A stretch of 64,000 nucleotides of DNA, taken from the NCBI GenBank assembly GCA_001592805.2, contig CP051142.1:2294001-2358000 (forward strand), written 5' to 3'. The translations under genes and the position numbers were made by a program. Shown here in pieces: positions 12,084 to 23,547 of the stretch. This stretch comes from Peltaster fructicola. Taxonomy: Eukaryota > Ascomycota > Dothideomycetes. Position 1 is the first letter of the stretch; the number at the start of each line of letters is the position of its first letter. The notes beneath the pieces were generated by a model. The model saw only the letters and a program-made list of their open reading frames with translations, did not search any database and was not told where the DNA came from.

Positions 12084-13159
12084 TAGTCGTTATGCAGGAA
12101 CTCCCATCTCAGCTTGCACCAGAATATTGCTGATCCTGGAGACGGCCGCAAGAGCTGATGGTTTCATCTAGGCTAGACTGCATGTCAGCATACTATTCAA
12201 AGTCAGCGTGGCCATGCCGCTTGAGACCATGTCCAGTGTGCTGTATGAGCCGAAGGTCTTTCAGGGCTACTGATAATGTTCGATACCATGCAGTAGCCAG
12301 TGCGTGGGAGTTGTCATGCCACAGTACGCTCGTACTTCCTGCCAGTCAGCGGTGGCTTGTGCGATGCAGGCTTACCGATGCCTCTCAAGTGGCGCGGTCT
12401 GGTGCTCGTGAGGCTCCATGAGCTGAGAGGGCCGTGTAATGGCACACTGCTTCGCAACCTCAGGGCAGAGTGAACTACCTCAATAATACGTTGTCCTTGA
12501 TGTTGTCACGACACGAGCTGAGAGACAAGTCCAATGCTGACTGGTGTAATAAAGCTTCTCAGTGTGACGCCCTGTGCAGCAGGCCGGCGCACTTCGCGCA
12601 TTACCGCATCCTGCGTTGCCTGCAGCTGACAGATCGGTGAAAGGATGAGCATAGGTCGGGAAAACGTGCCAAATTTACACATCCTTTGTGCTCTGTGTGG
12701 TGCAGTCATGGTAGGGAAGCCTGTACCGGTTTAAATAATGCATTAACAGCGAACTCCCGCTGATGACCAGGGGTCCAAACCTCGTACTCCAGCTCACTGA
12801 CACACACAAACACTGGGCATTCCGAAGGTGCGCATTAAGGACCTGTGCACAGGAGCGATACGACAGGAGTCCATTCATTAAGGTCTGCGGTTGATCCCAG
12901 CACCTCATCATCCGCGCGACGTCTGATTCGGAGTTGAAGCGGCGGCGAATCAAGCAGGAGCATCCACAATTCACGCGTGCTCACTCACCACGACTCATCG
13001 TTGACCTCTCGTTTCCTACCACCGCCCACTCGTCAGCACCTTACTTTTGCCCCCCTTCAGACTGACGGCCACCATCAGGACTTGCTGTCGCGCAGAGCGA
13101 TCTGCAAATGGGAAGCCAGCAGCAACGACAATCTCGCCTGATATTGTGTCTGTGACACC
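12084..13159. other. Intergenic region, about 1.1 kb
   Basis: No gene is supported. A plus-strand frame at 12158-12421 and several minus-strand frames lack any motif. The last 150 bases before 13160 are rich in C and A and look like promoter and leader of the nucleotidyltransferase gene. Confidence 0.4.
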
Positions 13160-16100
13160 ATGGCTACCAACGCTTCTGGCAGTATCTCTCCACCCATGCA
13201 TCCCCAGCGACCTCCTATACAGAGTCAGATCTCAAACTCTGTACCCTCGACACCATATCAGCAAGCGCGCGATCTTAGATATCCATCCCGTTCGCCCTCG
13301 CCTCATCGAGGTCTTGGTAATCACAGTCCACGGTCGGTCGTCTCGGAAGCTGTCGAGCCAAGCGTGCCGAATGGAACCCTTCGAATGCCGATCGCACCCG
13401 TCGTGTGCAAATGGGAGACTGCGCCAGAATGGCGAAAGAGACGGATACCCTACGTTGATGGTGGAGACCAAGAGCTGGCGCCGCCGGAGAAGAAGCCGCG
13501 AGCGTCTTTGACGCCGGAAGAGGAGGAGAAGTTGAGCCGCGATATGCGAGAGCTCTACGATCGATTGTTGCCGTCTGACGAGAGCGAATCACGGCGTGCT
13601 CAACTCGTGCAGAAGCTGGATCGAATACTGAACGAGGAATGGCCTGGGAATGATATCAAGGTTTCCGTCTTTGGCAGCTCTGGGAACTTGTTAAGCAGCA
13701 ACGATTCAGATGTCGACATATGTGTGACCACCTCCTTGAAGAAGGTCGAGAGCATGCATAATCTCGCCATGTTGCTGGACAGGCGTAAGTCGCAATGCTG
13801 AGAGTCGTCATAATGGTCACTGACTCAAAGAACAGATGGCATGGAGAGAGTGGTATGCAGAGCGGCTGCAAAGGTTCCGATTGTTAAGTGTTGGGATCCT
13901 GTTCTACAGCTGGCTTGCGATGTGAATGTCAACAATCCTCTAGCGCTGGAAAACACACGGATGATCAAGACATATGTGCAGCTGGATCCTCGCGTACGAC
14001 CTCTGGCAAAAATCATCAAACATTGGACAAAGCAGAGGATACTGAATGATGCTGGTATGTGTCGGGAGAGCTTGCAACGACATCGACTGACGCTGTTTCA
14101 TCTAGCTTTTGGAGGCACAATCAGTTCCTATACTTGGATCTGCATGGTCATCAGCTTTCTCCAGCAACGGAAACCTCCCATATTGCCGTCTCTGCAGAAG
14201 CTGCCTGGTCGACGATCTATCGTCGATGGACGACCTTCCGCTTTTGCCGATGATGTTGAAGCTCTGAAAGGAAAGGGAGACGAGAACAAGGAGACTCTCG
14301 CCGGCCTGCTCTTCCACTTCTTCCGCTTCTATGCCTACGAATTCGAGTACTCCAAGTACGTTGTCTCCGTCAAGGAGGGTGAGGAGTTGTCCCGTACCGA
14401 GAAGGGATGGGACAATCCCCGAGACAACAAAGAAGCACGATGCCGATTATGCGTGGAAGAGCCCTTCAACACGTCACGAAATCTCGGAAACTCAGCCGAC
14501 GATTATGCTTGGTCTGGCATACATGGCGAGATCAGGCGAGCCTTTGATTTGCTGGCAGACGACTTGCAGCTTGAGAAGTGTTGCGAGAAGTTCATCTTCC
14601 CACCAGAAGAGAAGTCTGTCTTCCAAAGACCGGCTCCAAAGCCCAAACCTACCCTCACTAGAAGTGCGTCGCAGTCAGGCGCAAGACCTAATCACGACAC
14701 GCATACCACGAGATCACGAAAAGGCAGCAACAGGAATCAGTCATCGCATCGTACAGGAAGCAGACGTGCGAGTAGTGGAGCAGTCTTCAATCCTAGGATG
14801 CCGATGCTGCAAAGTCCTGCACTCGGTCCTCTGTCAGCTGACTACTTCAGCAAGAGCAACCTGCACGAGCATCTCTTCCAGCAATATCAATTTCTGCAGC
14901 AGCAGCAGGATGTGCTTCGTTCACAGCTGCAACAAGCACAGGGACAGACATCTGGAACAAGCTCACCGCAGCTCCGGCAACACGCATTTGTGAACCATCG
15001 ACTATTCGATGGTGCACCGCAGACAGCACCGCTTCTACCGGGTTCGCCATTGTTCCACTTCGCTGCTCAACGATATCCTCCCCAACCACTATCGGCATTG
15101 CCAGGGCAGAGCCAACGAGCCAGAGATGGTTCTATCACGAATCCGTCGAGTCCATCCCTGACCAATGCCGTGCCTGTATCCATGCGTCATGGAAACCGCA
15201 CAGCGACTGTCGATGGCTCGAACAGCGCAATACGGTCTCAATCACAACCTGGGAGATCTCTGCCTCATCCAATTGCATTGCAGCAGCAAGTGCACCCCGG
15301 CTATGACATGTCTGGGGTGATGGGCACGGCGTACCAGTCTGCGAGATCATCGCAGCTCTACTCGCAAGGCTACTCAGGCGGCTATCCATATCCTATGTCG
15401 CCCGTGGGCCTGTATCATCCCAACATGGATTCTACAGCACACAAGGAGTATGTTGGTTACTTTGTAGGACAGTCTCCACAGCTTGGTCCACAGTATATTG
15501 CAGGAAGCCAGGCGCCGGTGTCATCTATGCCCTCGCTGAGCAATCCGCCGCAGCCGCGACAGCGACGAGTGACTCCAGACCTGCAGCCGCCTATCGCTAA
15601 CGGAACCTCACGCTCACCAAGCCCGCTGGATACAAGCACAATTATTCCTGGTTCGAAGAAGACTACACCGCCCATGCCGACTCATGAGTTCGAAGGACCA
15701 TTAATTGTCAATGGCTCGACGCCAGTGGCAGCGTCCAAGAGCAGGGACCGACCCAACGGCAGCATTGCTTCGCCACTCGCTCCTGTCAATGGTGAGAATG
15801 GACTTGGACTCACACAGCTGCCGATACGGACCACCAGTAACGACACCGAGCGCGAGAAGCCTGCCTCTATAAGCACAGCAAAGAGCACCCGCACCAGCCC
15901 ACATCTGACATTGTCACCTAACGGCACTCACGGAAGTACGCTGGACACAGCTACGCTGCCGCACGAGGCGAATGCAGCCGCCGCGCCACCTCTTCTGTCG
16001 CCTGTCGCTGAGCTCAGGACGCCTTCTCCGACGCTGTCAACCAAGTATGAGAGTCAAGCTTGGCCGCAAACTCAGATGAATGGCATCGACAAGCAGGCCA

Positions 16101-16387
16101 AGATCGCAAACGCAAAGCGTGCTGAAGAGAACAGCCTACCGAGCCCGAAGAACGCAGAGACGAAGGATGAACGCAAAGCTAGTGTCCCGAGCCTAGCAAG
16201 TGTTGTAGCGAAGCAGAGCACAAGCCCTACATTACCGCCGCCCCTATCTGCAGGTCTGCCTCCACAGGACAAGTATCAATGGCAACAAGCTGTCAGTCGT
16301 AAGGGACATAAGAAGAACAAGAGCATGGCCAATGCTGCAAATATGCAGCGATCGCCAGTCATAGAGGCTGAGCGGAAAGGTGGTTGA
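13160..16387 (+). CDS. Cid1-family non-canonical poly(A)/poly(U) polymerase
   Basis: Three exons, 13160-13784, 13836-14054 and 14106-16387, encode 1041 residues; both introns are 51 nt with CTGAC branch sites. The nucleotidyltransferase core has the signature GSSGNLLSSNDSDVD at about 172-186, with two metal-binding aspartates in DSDVD and further conserved strands in the second exon. A PAP-associated region follows (LLFHFFRFYAYEFEYSKYVV, about 345-365). The remaining 600 or so residues are Ser/Pro/Gln-rich and unstructured. Members of this family (fission yeast Cid1, Cid11, Cid13) add A or U tails to RNA in cytoplasm or nucleus. Which nucleotide is used cannot be read here. The long tail is usual for filamentous fungi. 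The second intron is in frame, so skipping it would insert 17 residues into the core; splicing is preferred because the join reads NDAAFGGTISSYTW. Confidence 0.87.
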
Positions 16388-16539
16388 ACAGTGACGAGAC
16401 AGGGCTGTTCGAACTCCAGCAATTTGGGTCTCTGATCTCTCGAATCATGTCTCTTTGGTAGATATGTAGCTTTCGTGTATGTGACGATGAGGTGGTTGCC
16501 ATTTGCAACACGATATGCATTGGAAGGATATGTTGTGGC

Positions 16540-18056
16540 TCACGCATCAGGGACGGGTTCTTCTTCATCTATCCCTTGTCTCTCTCGTTTCGTTTTCTCC
16601 TTCTCGCGGGCGTTCTGCTTAATCTCTTCCCACTTGGAGTGATATGCGCGAATCTTCTTTTCTTGCTTCTTGGCAAGCTCTTCTAGCTTATCCCGCTGCT
16701 CCGCTTGCTGCTCAATACGACGCTCTAGCTGCTTGATACGCTCTTGTGTGCCTGCGTCAACTGCAGATGACTGCCGCAGGCTTACTATACTCTGTGTCAG
16801 CGCAGCCATCGAAGCGTCTTGCGCATGCGCTTCAAAGTTCGCCAACCGCGACGCCAATTGCTCAAGCGTCTGCTTCAGAGTAGTGTTCTCAAGTTCCAAC
16901 TCCTCGGCGGTCCTGGATTTGCCAAAGCCAACTCGTTGTGGTTTGTCAGACGATCTGCTGTGCCTCGGCGATGATGGCTGAGCTTCATGTGCATCAACGA
17001 AGGACTCCTCGTCGTCGCCTCCTATGGGTGAGGACTGTGCCTGCGCCTTAGCAATGTCTGCATATGAGAGAGTTCCACCGCCTGTCTGTACTACGTAGAA
17101 GCTTTCCGCAGGCCCAAATGCTTGACCATGTAAACCGCGCTGCTTATGGTCGTCCTCGATAGCTTCAAGTGCAGCCTTCGAGTAGATCTTCTTCACGTCG
17201 GGATCTGCGCTGGCCTTGACAGTCCGTCGAGAGGACTTTGCAGGCATTTCCGGCTCTTCGGTCGATAACGGCAGTCCTGCATAGGCCAGAACAGAGGTCA
17301 ACTTGGACATGGTTCCTGTGGTAAGGTTGTTGTAGAAGCTTGTGAACCCATCATCGTTGCCTGAGTGTAGCGGATCTGGCTTTGTTACGAAAGACTGAGA
17401 GTCCATGATCGATGAAGGGATGCGCACACCAGGTGTTGTCACAGCTCGTCTCGCCGATTCTGGCGAAAGCTGTCTTGTGCGGGCTTGCGCTGCAGTAGAC
17501 GGAGCTCCAGGCTGAGGGATGCCTCGTCTGGAAGCGATCTCTCGGGCAAGCGATGGCGAAGACTCTCTGATGGCGCTCTTGATCCTTGGCGTTGCTTGGA
17601 CCTGTGTCAAGATCTTCGAGACCCGTGGTGTGGACTCCTCCCATTTAACCGCTCCAGACTTCGAGGCAGTAGTTAACGCGACCGGCTCTACCGCATGTTC
17701 AAGCTCGCGTGCTGGTTGGCCAGGCGGTAGCACGTCTCTAGTATTGATGATCTGAGCGAGCTTTCGGTGCTGTGCTTCGAGAAGCTGGAGGATGCGAAGA
17801 GCCTAGAAGTTGTCAGTGGGTGCCGGAGTCCTCGCACGCATGAGCGAACTTCTCGATCGCCAGTCGTCCTGCTTGTTTTTGCGAAGTCTACAGCAGCCTG
17901 TTTGTGTTCGTCGGCTGCTATCTTCCAATTCGCGGTACTTGTCTCGAGACCTGCTCGTCGGACATGATTATGCGCCTGATGTGTCTATCAGCAGCTTTCC
18001 CTCCATTTCAGCAGCGCACGTCAACATACACTGGTCAAGGTCGCCGACTCGGCCAT
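16540..18056 (-). CDS. MIT-domain and coiled-coil protein, Atg38/NRBF2-like
   Basis: Three exons on the minus strand, 18030-18056, 17850-17975 and 16540-17802, give 471 residues. Introns are 54 nt (GTATGT) and 47 nt (donor GTTCGC, unusual; branch CACTGAC). The rebuilt N terminus, with AHNHVRRAGLETSTANWKIA then ALRILQLLEAQHRKL, reads as a three-helix MIT domain at about residues 10-70. The middle is disordered and Ser/Pro-rich. A long coiled coil fills about residues 360-460 (leucine-rich heptads, then Lys/Glu-rich). MIT at the front and a dimerising coiled coil behind is the plan of Atg38/NRBF2, which links Vps34 and Atg14 to activate the autophagy PI3-kinase complex I. That identity is by architecture and motif look only. 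The gene ends 152 bp from the stop of the converging nucleotidyltransferase gene. Confidence 0.7.
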
Positions 18057-18500
18057 GGTGGCTTCGCTGACAAACTTGTAGTGTCTTATCCCAAGTATAG
18101 GCAGCGATGTGGTTGTTAGTCTGCTGACTAGCGATCGGTTAAAGAGGCCTTGAACTCCCCCCACAAGCGGCACGCGTTTCTGGTAGCGAGCACGCGCATT
18201 GCTCTTGGTGACGTTATGTGCAATGCATTGAGCTTCCAGGTTTCAGCAAGCATTTCAATTATGTACATCATGCAATGCATATCAAGGAACCTAACTGAGA
18301 TGCAGTCCCTTGCGTCTTGCATCTGAGCAACGACTTTTCATACGAGAAGTCATCATTTTCCGAGGTCGACTTCGCGCAAGGAGCGCTGGTCATTGCGAAA
18401 CTGCGACATCAACAAACAAATCAATCCGAGCCAACCACTTCCTCGTATCATCTTCTACCACATCTACGATATTCGCAAAGCCATTAACCCTGGCCTTAGC
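18057..18500. promoter_or_regulatory. Shared divergent promoter region
   Basis: A 444-bp stretch lies between the start codons of the MIT protein (minus) and the GRAM-VASt protein (plus) and must hold both promoters and leaders. An open frame from 18310 and an in-frame ATG at 18393 exist upstream of the plus-strand gene but do not look conserved. No specific motif is claimed. Confidence 0.4.
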
Positions 18501-21500
18501 ATGTCTGGGGCAGAACTCCAAACACCCTCACCGCGAGGCATTGGTCGCCTTCGACGGAACAGAGCGGCCGTAAATCAGTCTACAAGCTCACTTGTAAGCA
18601 GCACTTCCACAACAGACAATTCGAACGAAGCTTCCGGCGATGGCAACGGCAATGCTGGTGGTCTCAAAGCGTCATTCAGCAACGTGATGGGCAGGGTGCG
18701 GAAGTCCATCGACGACCGTCGTGAGAGTGTGGACGACGAGAGTGTCAGCCCACAACGACGACTATCCACCATGTTCAAACGTAAGAAGAACCGAGGAGAT
18801 AATACTGATCGCAGGCCAAGTCAGCAGCTAGACGACTCCACTGAGCTTGCTCTACAGGACAGCAATGCAGACGTGTCTCCTGCTCCTGGCAGCAGACACA
18901 GCAGCCTCTTCACAAATGACACTGTGGACGACGAAAGGTATGTCCTCATCATGATTTCCTCTACTGGCCGGCCGAGTCTCAGTTAAGCTTGGTCTGGCCT
19001 CACAAGCACGATCCACGCCTTTACCATGCGATGCGGCAGCTGCCGGCGAAACCATCAGCGACGCTTTGCGTCAGCTCGCGCCGCGCGCCGTTTTCCTCGC
19101 TGCACACTTGATACTCGCTACTACATCGTCTACGTCCTTCATTCTTCGAGCGTTGACTTGTGTATTATGATATACTGACACTCTGGTTTCGCAGCGACGC
19201 CGTCAGACCAACGCTATCGGCGCATCCTTCACACCTCGGCTTCTTGACCTTGTCTTCACCTGCTGTGAATGCAGAAACACAAGCTGAGACACCAGCAGAC
19301 AGTACTGCAGAGCCCGTCGGATCAATCGCATCACAGATATCGAGTATCGTCGAGCCACACCACGAGGACTCAGGCGAAGAACTAGGATCCCAGTCTCGTT
19401 CAGCTTTGCCTGCTGCACACCGAAAGAGTGAGAGCATACAGAGTGAAGATACTGCAACTGGTGAGAGCTTTCCAAGCCATCCGATCACAAGGATAGTCTC
19501 AGAACCTGTTGAGCACACCGAGACCTCAGACTCGCCAGCAACACCGAGACACACACTGCGTATCACTACTGCAGAGCCTGAGACACCGCCAGGAAGACCG
19601 CAAACTCCACAGACCTTTGTCACACCTCCCACTCCTGTGATCGACACAGAAGCAGCCTTCGACAAGCGTGGTGACACGAGTGGTAGGAGAAGACGTGCAT
19701 TATCAAACGGAGCTTCAAGCAAGCTTTCGAGGTCGATCAATACGCCATTGACACCCACTGTTGAGGAGGCTAAGACACCTGGTGGATCTATAGTCCAACC
19801 GACCAACGCAACAGGCTTCTTCTCATCGATACTCACGACAGCACAAAAAGCCGCCGATCAGCTCACAAGCACCATCCAGGCCTCGGCACCTGCAAAGAAC
19901 CGGGATAGCAAGGAGTTATCTGATACTCAGTCGGTGGCAGCGTCAGACAAGATGCGTTCAACATCCAGTTTGGTACAATCGCGAGAAGTAGGCACAGATG
20001 CGAAGACAGAAGAAGAGGCTGCTGCTGCTCGCGCAGTATCAGCTGCGTATGATAAGCCTGCTGCAGGTGGACCTGGCAACGGACGGCCAACTTCAATAAA
20101 CTCTGATCGACTGACGATCGCTGGAGACCATAGTCCACCTCAACATGATGACGAGCCCATAAAGAGAGCTGGCAGCGTCAGAAGTCGACTTAGTGGTCGA
20201 CGACATCGAGGAAGCTCGGCTGCGACAGGCAGTGCCATAGTTGCGACGCTCAAGGAGACTGCAAGTGGTCTTACACACACTGGCACCGCTGGCCAAAGTC
20301 ATCGCATGACTGGCTTCGCTGTGGCGAGCAAGAAACGCAACAAGGATTTCCACACACAGTTCAGAAGCGTGCCAGAAGACGACTACCTGATAGAGGACTA
20401 CAGTGCAGCTCTGCAGAAGGATATCCTGCTGCATGGGCGTCTCTATGTGTCCGAGGGACACATCTGCTTCTCTAGCAACATCCTAGGCTGGGTGACAAAT
20501 CTGGTCATGAGCTTCGATGAGATTGTGGCCATTGAAAAAGAGCACAGCAGTCATCTTCCCAACGCGCTTGTCATCCAGACACTGCACGCCAAGAACACGT
20601 TCGCCAGTTTCGTTGCTCGCGACTCCACATATGAGCTCATCGTTGGCATCTGGAAGATCAACCATCCACATCTCAAGAGCTCATTGAACGGCGTGGCGTT
20701 GGAAGACGCAGGAACGGGCGACAAGACCGAGAAAGCAGATTCTGATGCTTCGGACAGATCAGACACAGAGTCTGACGATGAGTTCTACGATGAAGATGAG
20801 GACGATGATGCTAGAGCAAGCTACGTAGAGGGCGACACCACCCGTAGTGTTGCTGGTAGCGACGTCGGCGACAACACGCTGAATCACAAGTCATCTGGCG
20901 CACCAGTGGGTGGCAGCCAACCCGAACTTGCCACAAAAGCGAGAGAAGTCAACGACTCCGCTGCCGGTAACAGCACTGTCGCGAACACAGACAGTCTCGG
21001 ACCAGACACGCATGCACCTACGGAGTGTGGTGATACTGACAAGCATTACGACCGTCCTTTGACCGACACAACCATCGCAGCGCCTCTAGGCAAGATATAC
21101 TCCTTGATGTGGGGACCAGGATCTGGTGCATTCATGAGCAAATGGCTTGTCGACGACCAGAAATCTCGAGAGCTCGATCTGAAAGACGACAAGATCGGTC
21201 TTGACAACAGTCACAAGGAAGTGGTCTTCTCCTACATCAAGCCTCTTGGTGGATCTATCGGTCCCAAGCAGACCAAGTGTATCACAACGAATACGCTGGA
21301 GCTGTTCGACCTGGAAAAGGCAGTGATTGTCAGTTGTAGCACCCAAACACCCGATGTGCCCAGTGGTAATGTCTTCGCCACGAAGACGAAGTATTGCCTC
21401 ATGTGGGGACCCAACAACAGCACACGGATGATCGCCAACTGTACGATCGAATGGTCAGGCAAAAGCTGGCTGAAAGGACCTATCGAAAAGGGAGCACAGG

Positions 21501-22141
21501 ACGGTCAGACGCAGTATGTGAAGGACATTGTAGCTGCACTAAACGCCGCTGTCTCGCCTAAGACTGCCGCGAAGGGACCACCAAAGAAAGGTAAGAAGAA
21601 GGGCAAGAAGGATGACGAGGACGACACAGCCAAGGAAGACCAGGCTCCCGCTACAGCTACCACGCCTGCTGCTAATTGGGGACCACTGGAGCCTCTCCGA
21701 GGTGTGTTGGAGCCTGTTGTGGGTGTGATCCGACCATTCTTGGCACCTCAAGTTGTCATCGCTGTCTTGTTTGTGCTACTGGTCTACACATGGATTGCAC
21801 CACCCACCCGCGGCACTGGCGTTGGGTTCCGTGGACCAACATCTCCGGAACGAATCGCAGCATATGAACAATTGTGGCGTCATGAGGAGAGTGAGTTATG
21901 GGACTGGCTTGAGGATCGCGTCGGACTTGACGACGGGTATGCCGCGAATCTGGCAGGCATAAAGCAGCGTCAGAAGGTTGTTGCTGCGCGAGAGCTCGGC
22001 AAGCAGCTTGACAACGAGAAGATGAGTGGACGGCAGTTGGACGAGGCGATCAGGACGACTGAGGAACGATTGAGTGCTCTAAAGCAAGCTGTCCAGGAGA
22101 AGAAGAAGAAGGTCAAGGCTGTTACGGAGAGCGAGACCTAA
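18501..22141 (+). CDS. GRAM-VASt membrane-contact sterol transporter (Lam family)
   Basis: Two exons, 18501-18937 and 19195-22141, encode 1127 residues. A GRAM/PH-like domain lies at about 530-640 (FRSVPEDDYLIEDYSAAL, then LYVSEGHICFSSNILGW). A VASt (StART-like) domain follows at about 765-930 (TTIAAPLGKIYSLMWG to VKDIVAALNAAV). A single transmembrane helix is at about 999-1018 (VVIAVLFVLLVYTWIAP), then a coiled coil. This is the plan of the ER-anchored Lam/Ltc/GRAMD1 proteins, which move sterol between ER and plasma membrane at contact sites. The VASt domain binds sterol and GRAM binds anionic lipid. The first 520 residues are disordered, Ser/Thr-rich. The intron is 257 nt, five times the local norm, with TACTGAC branch and CGCAG acceptor. 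The start ATG at 18501 is preferred over 18393, which adds 36 residues that look like leader. Confidence 0.9.
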
Positions 22142-22391
22142 GTCGTGAAGCCTTGACGAGTCTCCTCTTTTCCCTTTCTCTTTTATATCTGCATCACGAA
22201 AGTCATAGCATAGCGTAATGCATAGCGCTGCACCGTGTCAATACTCCAAGTTGCTTCACTTCTATTCCGAAAGGTCCGTGCGGGTCAAGTCGTCACTCGG
22301 TAGACTCGAAGCAAGACCACTTCAACTCTTGCAATCGTTCGTGGCCCACTTTCGTAATCGCATGAATCGTGCCAAGGGCCCTACTACGAAC

Positions 22392-23529
22392 ATGTCTGCT
22401 CCAGAAGAAGTGCGCCTGAAGCGTAAAAGAACGGAAGATCCTCCTCAGTCTCTACTATTAACCAGAGATCTATATGCTGGTCATCTGCCTCTCAAAAGAG
22501 TTCGCTATGTACGGAAGAACGAGGCCTCTGTGCAGTTCGCAAGCACCTCACAGGATGGCAGCAGTAATGGCAAGACGTATGAGCAGCAGGACGAGATCAT
22601 GGCATCGAAGACCGGAATCGAGGTTCCCAAAGAGCCTGTCAACAGAACTTTCCATCTCAAACGACCGCGGACCACGAACGACGATGGCCGTGGCAGCAAA
22701 CGTGTTAGGAATGACTCAGATCATGTACCGACCTTCGAAGAGGCTCCCTTCCGGCTGCCTGTGGGTGCTACGAACGAAAGAAGTACAACAACACCTCAAA
22801 ATCCAGAGCTACACCAGGTCAGACGACCTGGCAAGGGCAGTGCCATTGGTGGACAAGGCAAGGTCCTGAAGAATGACAAATCTAAATCGAATGCCGACAT
22901 ACAAGCTCTGGCTGACTCGATGCACCAATTCGCTCTCGACGAGCTTGCCAAGATCCCGAAGCCATCTGCGACAACCAAACCACGAATGTCGCCTGCCCAG
23001 TCTAAGATACGACATGACCGTAATGTGGCCTCGACAACGCCCTCGCCTGTGTCAGACCATATGGACATAGATAACAGCGAGTTTGTCTACGACACATATG
23101 TCTTGTCAGACAGCAAGTTCGAAGATGAACATGAAGGCGATGTTGGTCTCCTTATCATTCATGACGATGATGAGGAGTACTGGCAGTCGCTACTTGAGAA
23201 CGACGAGCAAGAAGAAGAAGTCGACGAGGACGACGAGAATGGTAAGTGTCAAAGATATGTTTTCGACGGCTACTAACACATCTGCAGCTGAGGATTATTA
23301 TGCAGCCGACTATCCAGAAGACGAATTGGCCTCTGATGACGAGTATGACAACAATGCATACAACTTCCGACGACGAGCGAACTCAGATGTCGAACAGTGG
23401 AACCATAGGGACAGCGATGACGATGAGCAAGAAGCAGATCCTTACTCGATGCAATCGTCAGTGGTCAAGCATTGGGAGCAGGAGCTTGGCTTCACTTCTC
23501 TGCGAGCTCAAGATCGTAAGGCGACCTAG
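22392..23529 (+). CDS. IWR1: RNA polymerase II nuclear import factor Iwr1
   Basis: Two exons, 22392-23241 and 23288-23529, join across a 46-nt intron (GTAAGT donor, TACTAAC branch, GCAG acceptor) to encode 363 residues. The C-terminal acidic block DENAEDYYAADYPEDELASD, formed across the splice, is the Iwr1 signature. The N terminus is basic, with KRKR near residue 9, fitting the bipartite nuclear import signal known for this protein. Iwr1 binds assembled RNA polymerase II in the cytoplasm, carries it into the nucleus with importin alpha, and is then exported. The start at 22392 (MSAPEEVRLKRKR) is chosen because it matches family N termini; an in-frame ATG at 22218 would add 58 residues. The stop lies 18 bp from the stop of the converging Pex26-like gene. 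Confidence 0.86.
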
Positions 23530-23547
23530 GATACAGAGCTACATACA

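Noticed and set aside
12158-12421. Plus-strand frame of 87 codons between the isochorismatase and nucleotidyltransferase genes
   Set aside because: Cys/Arg/Ser-rich without signal peptide or domain; no supporting splice signals.
15640-15670. GGTTCGAAG string resembling a tRNA B box
   Set aside because: It lies inside the coding region of the Cid1-like gene and has no matching A box or cloverleaf arms.
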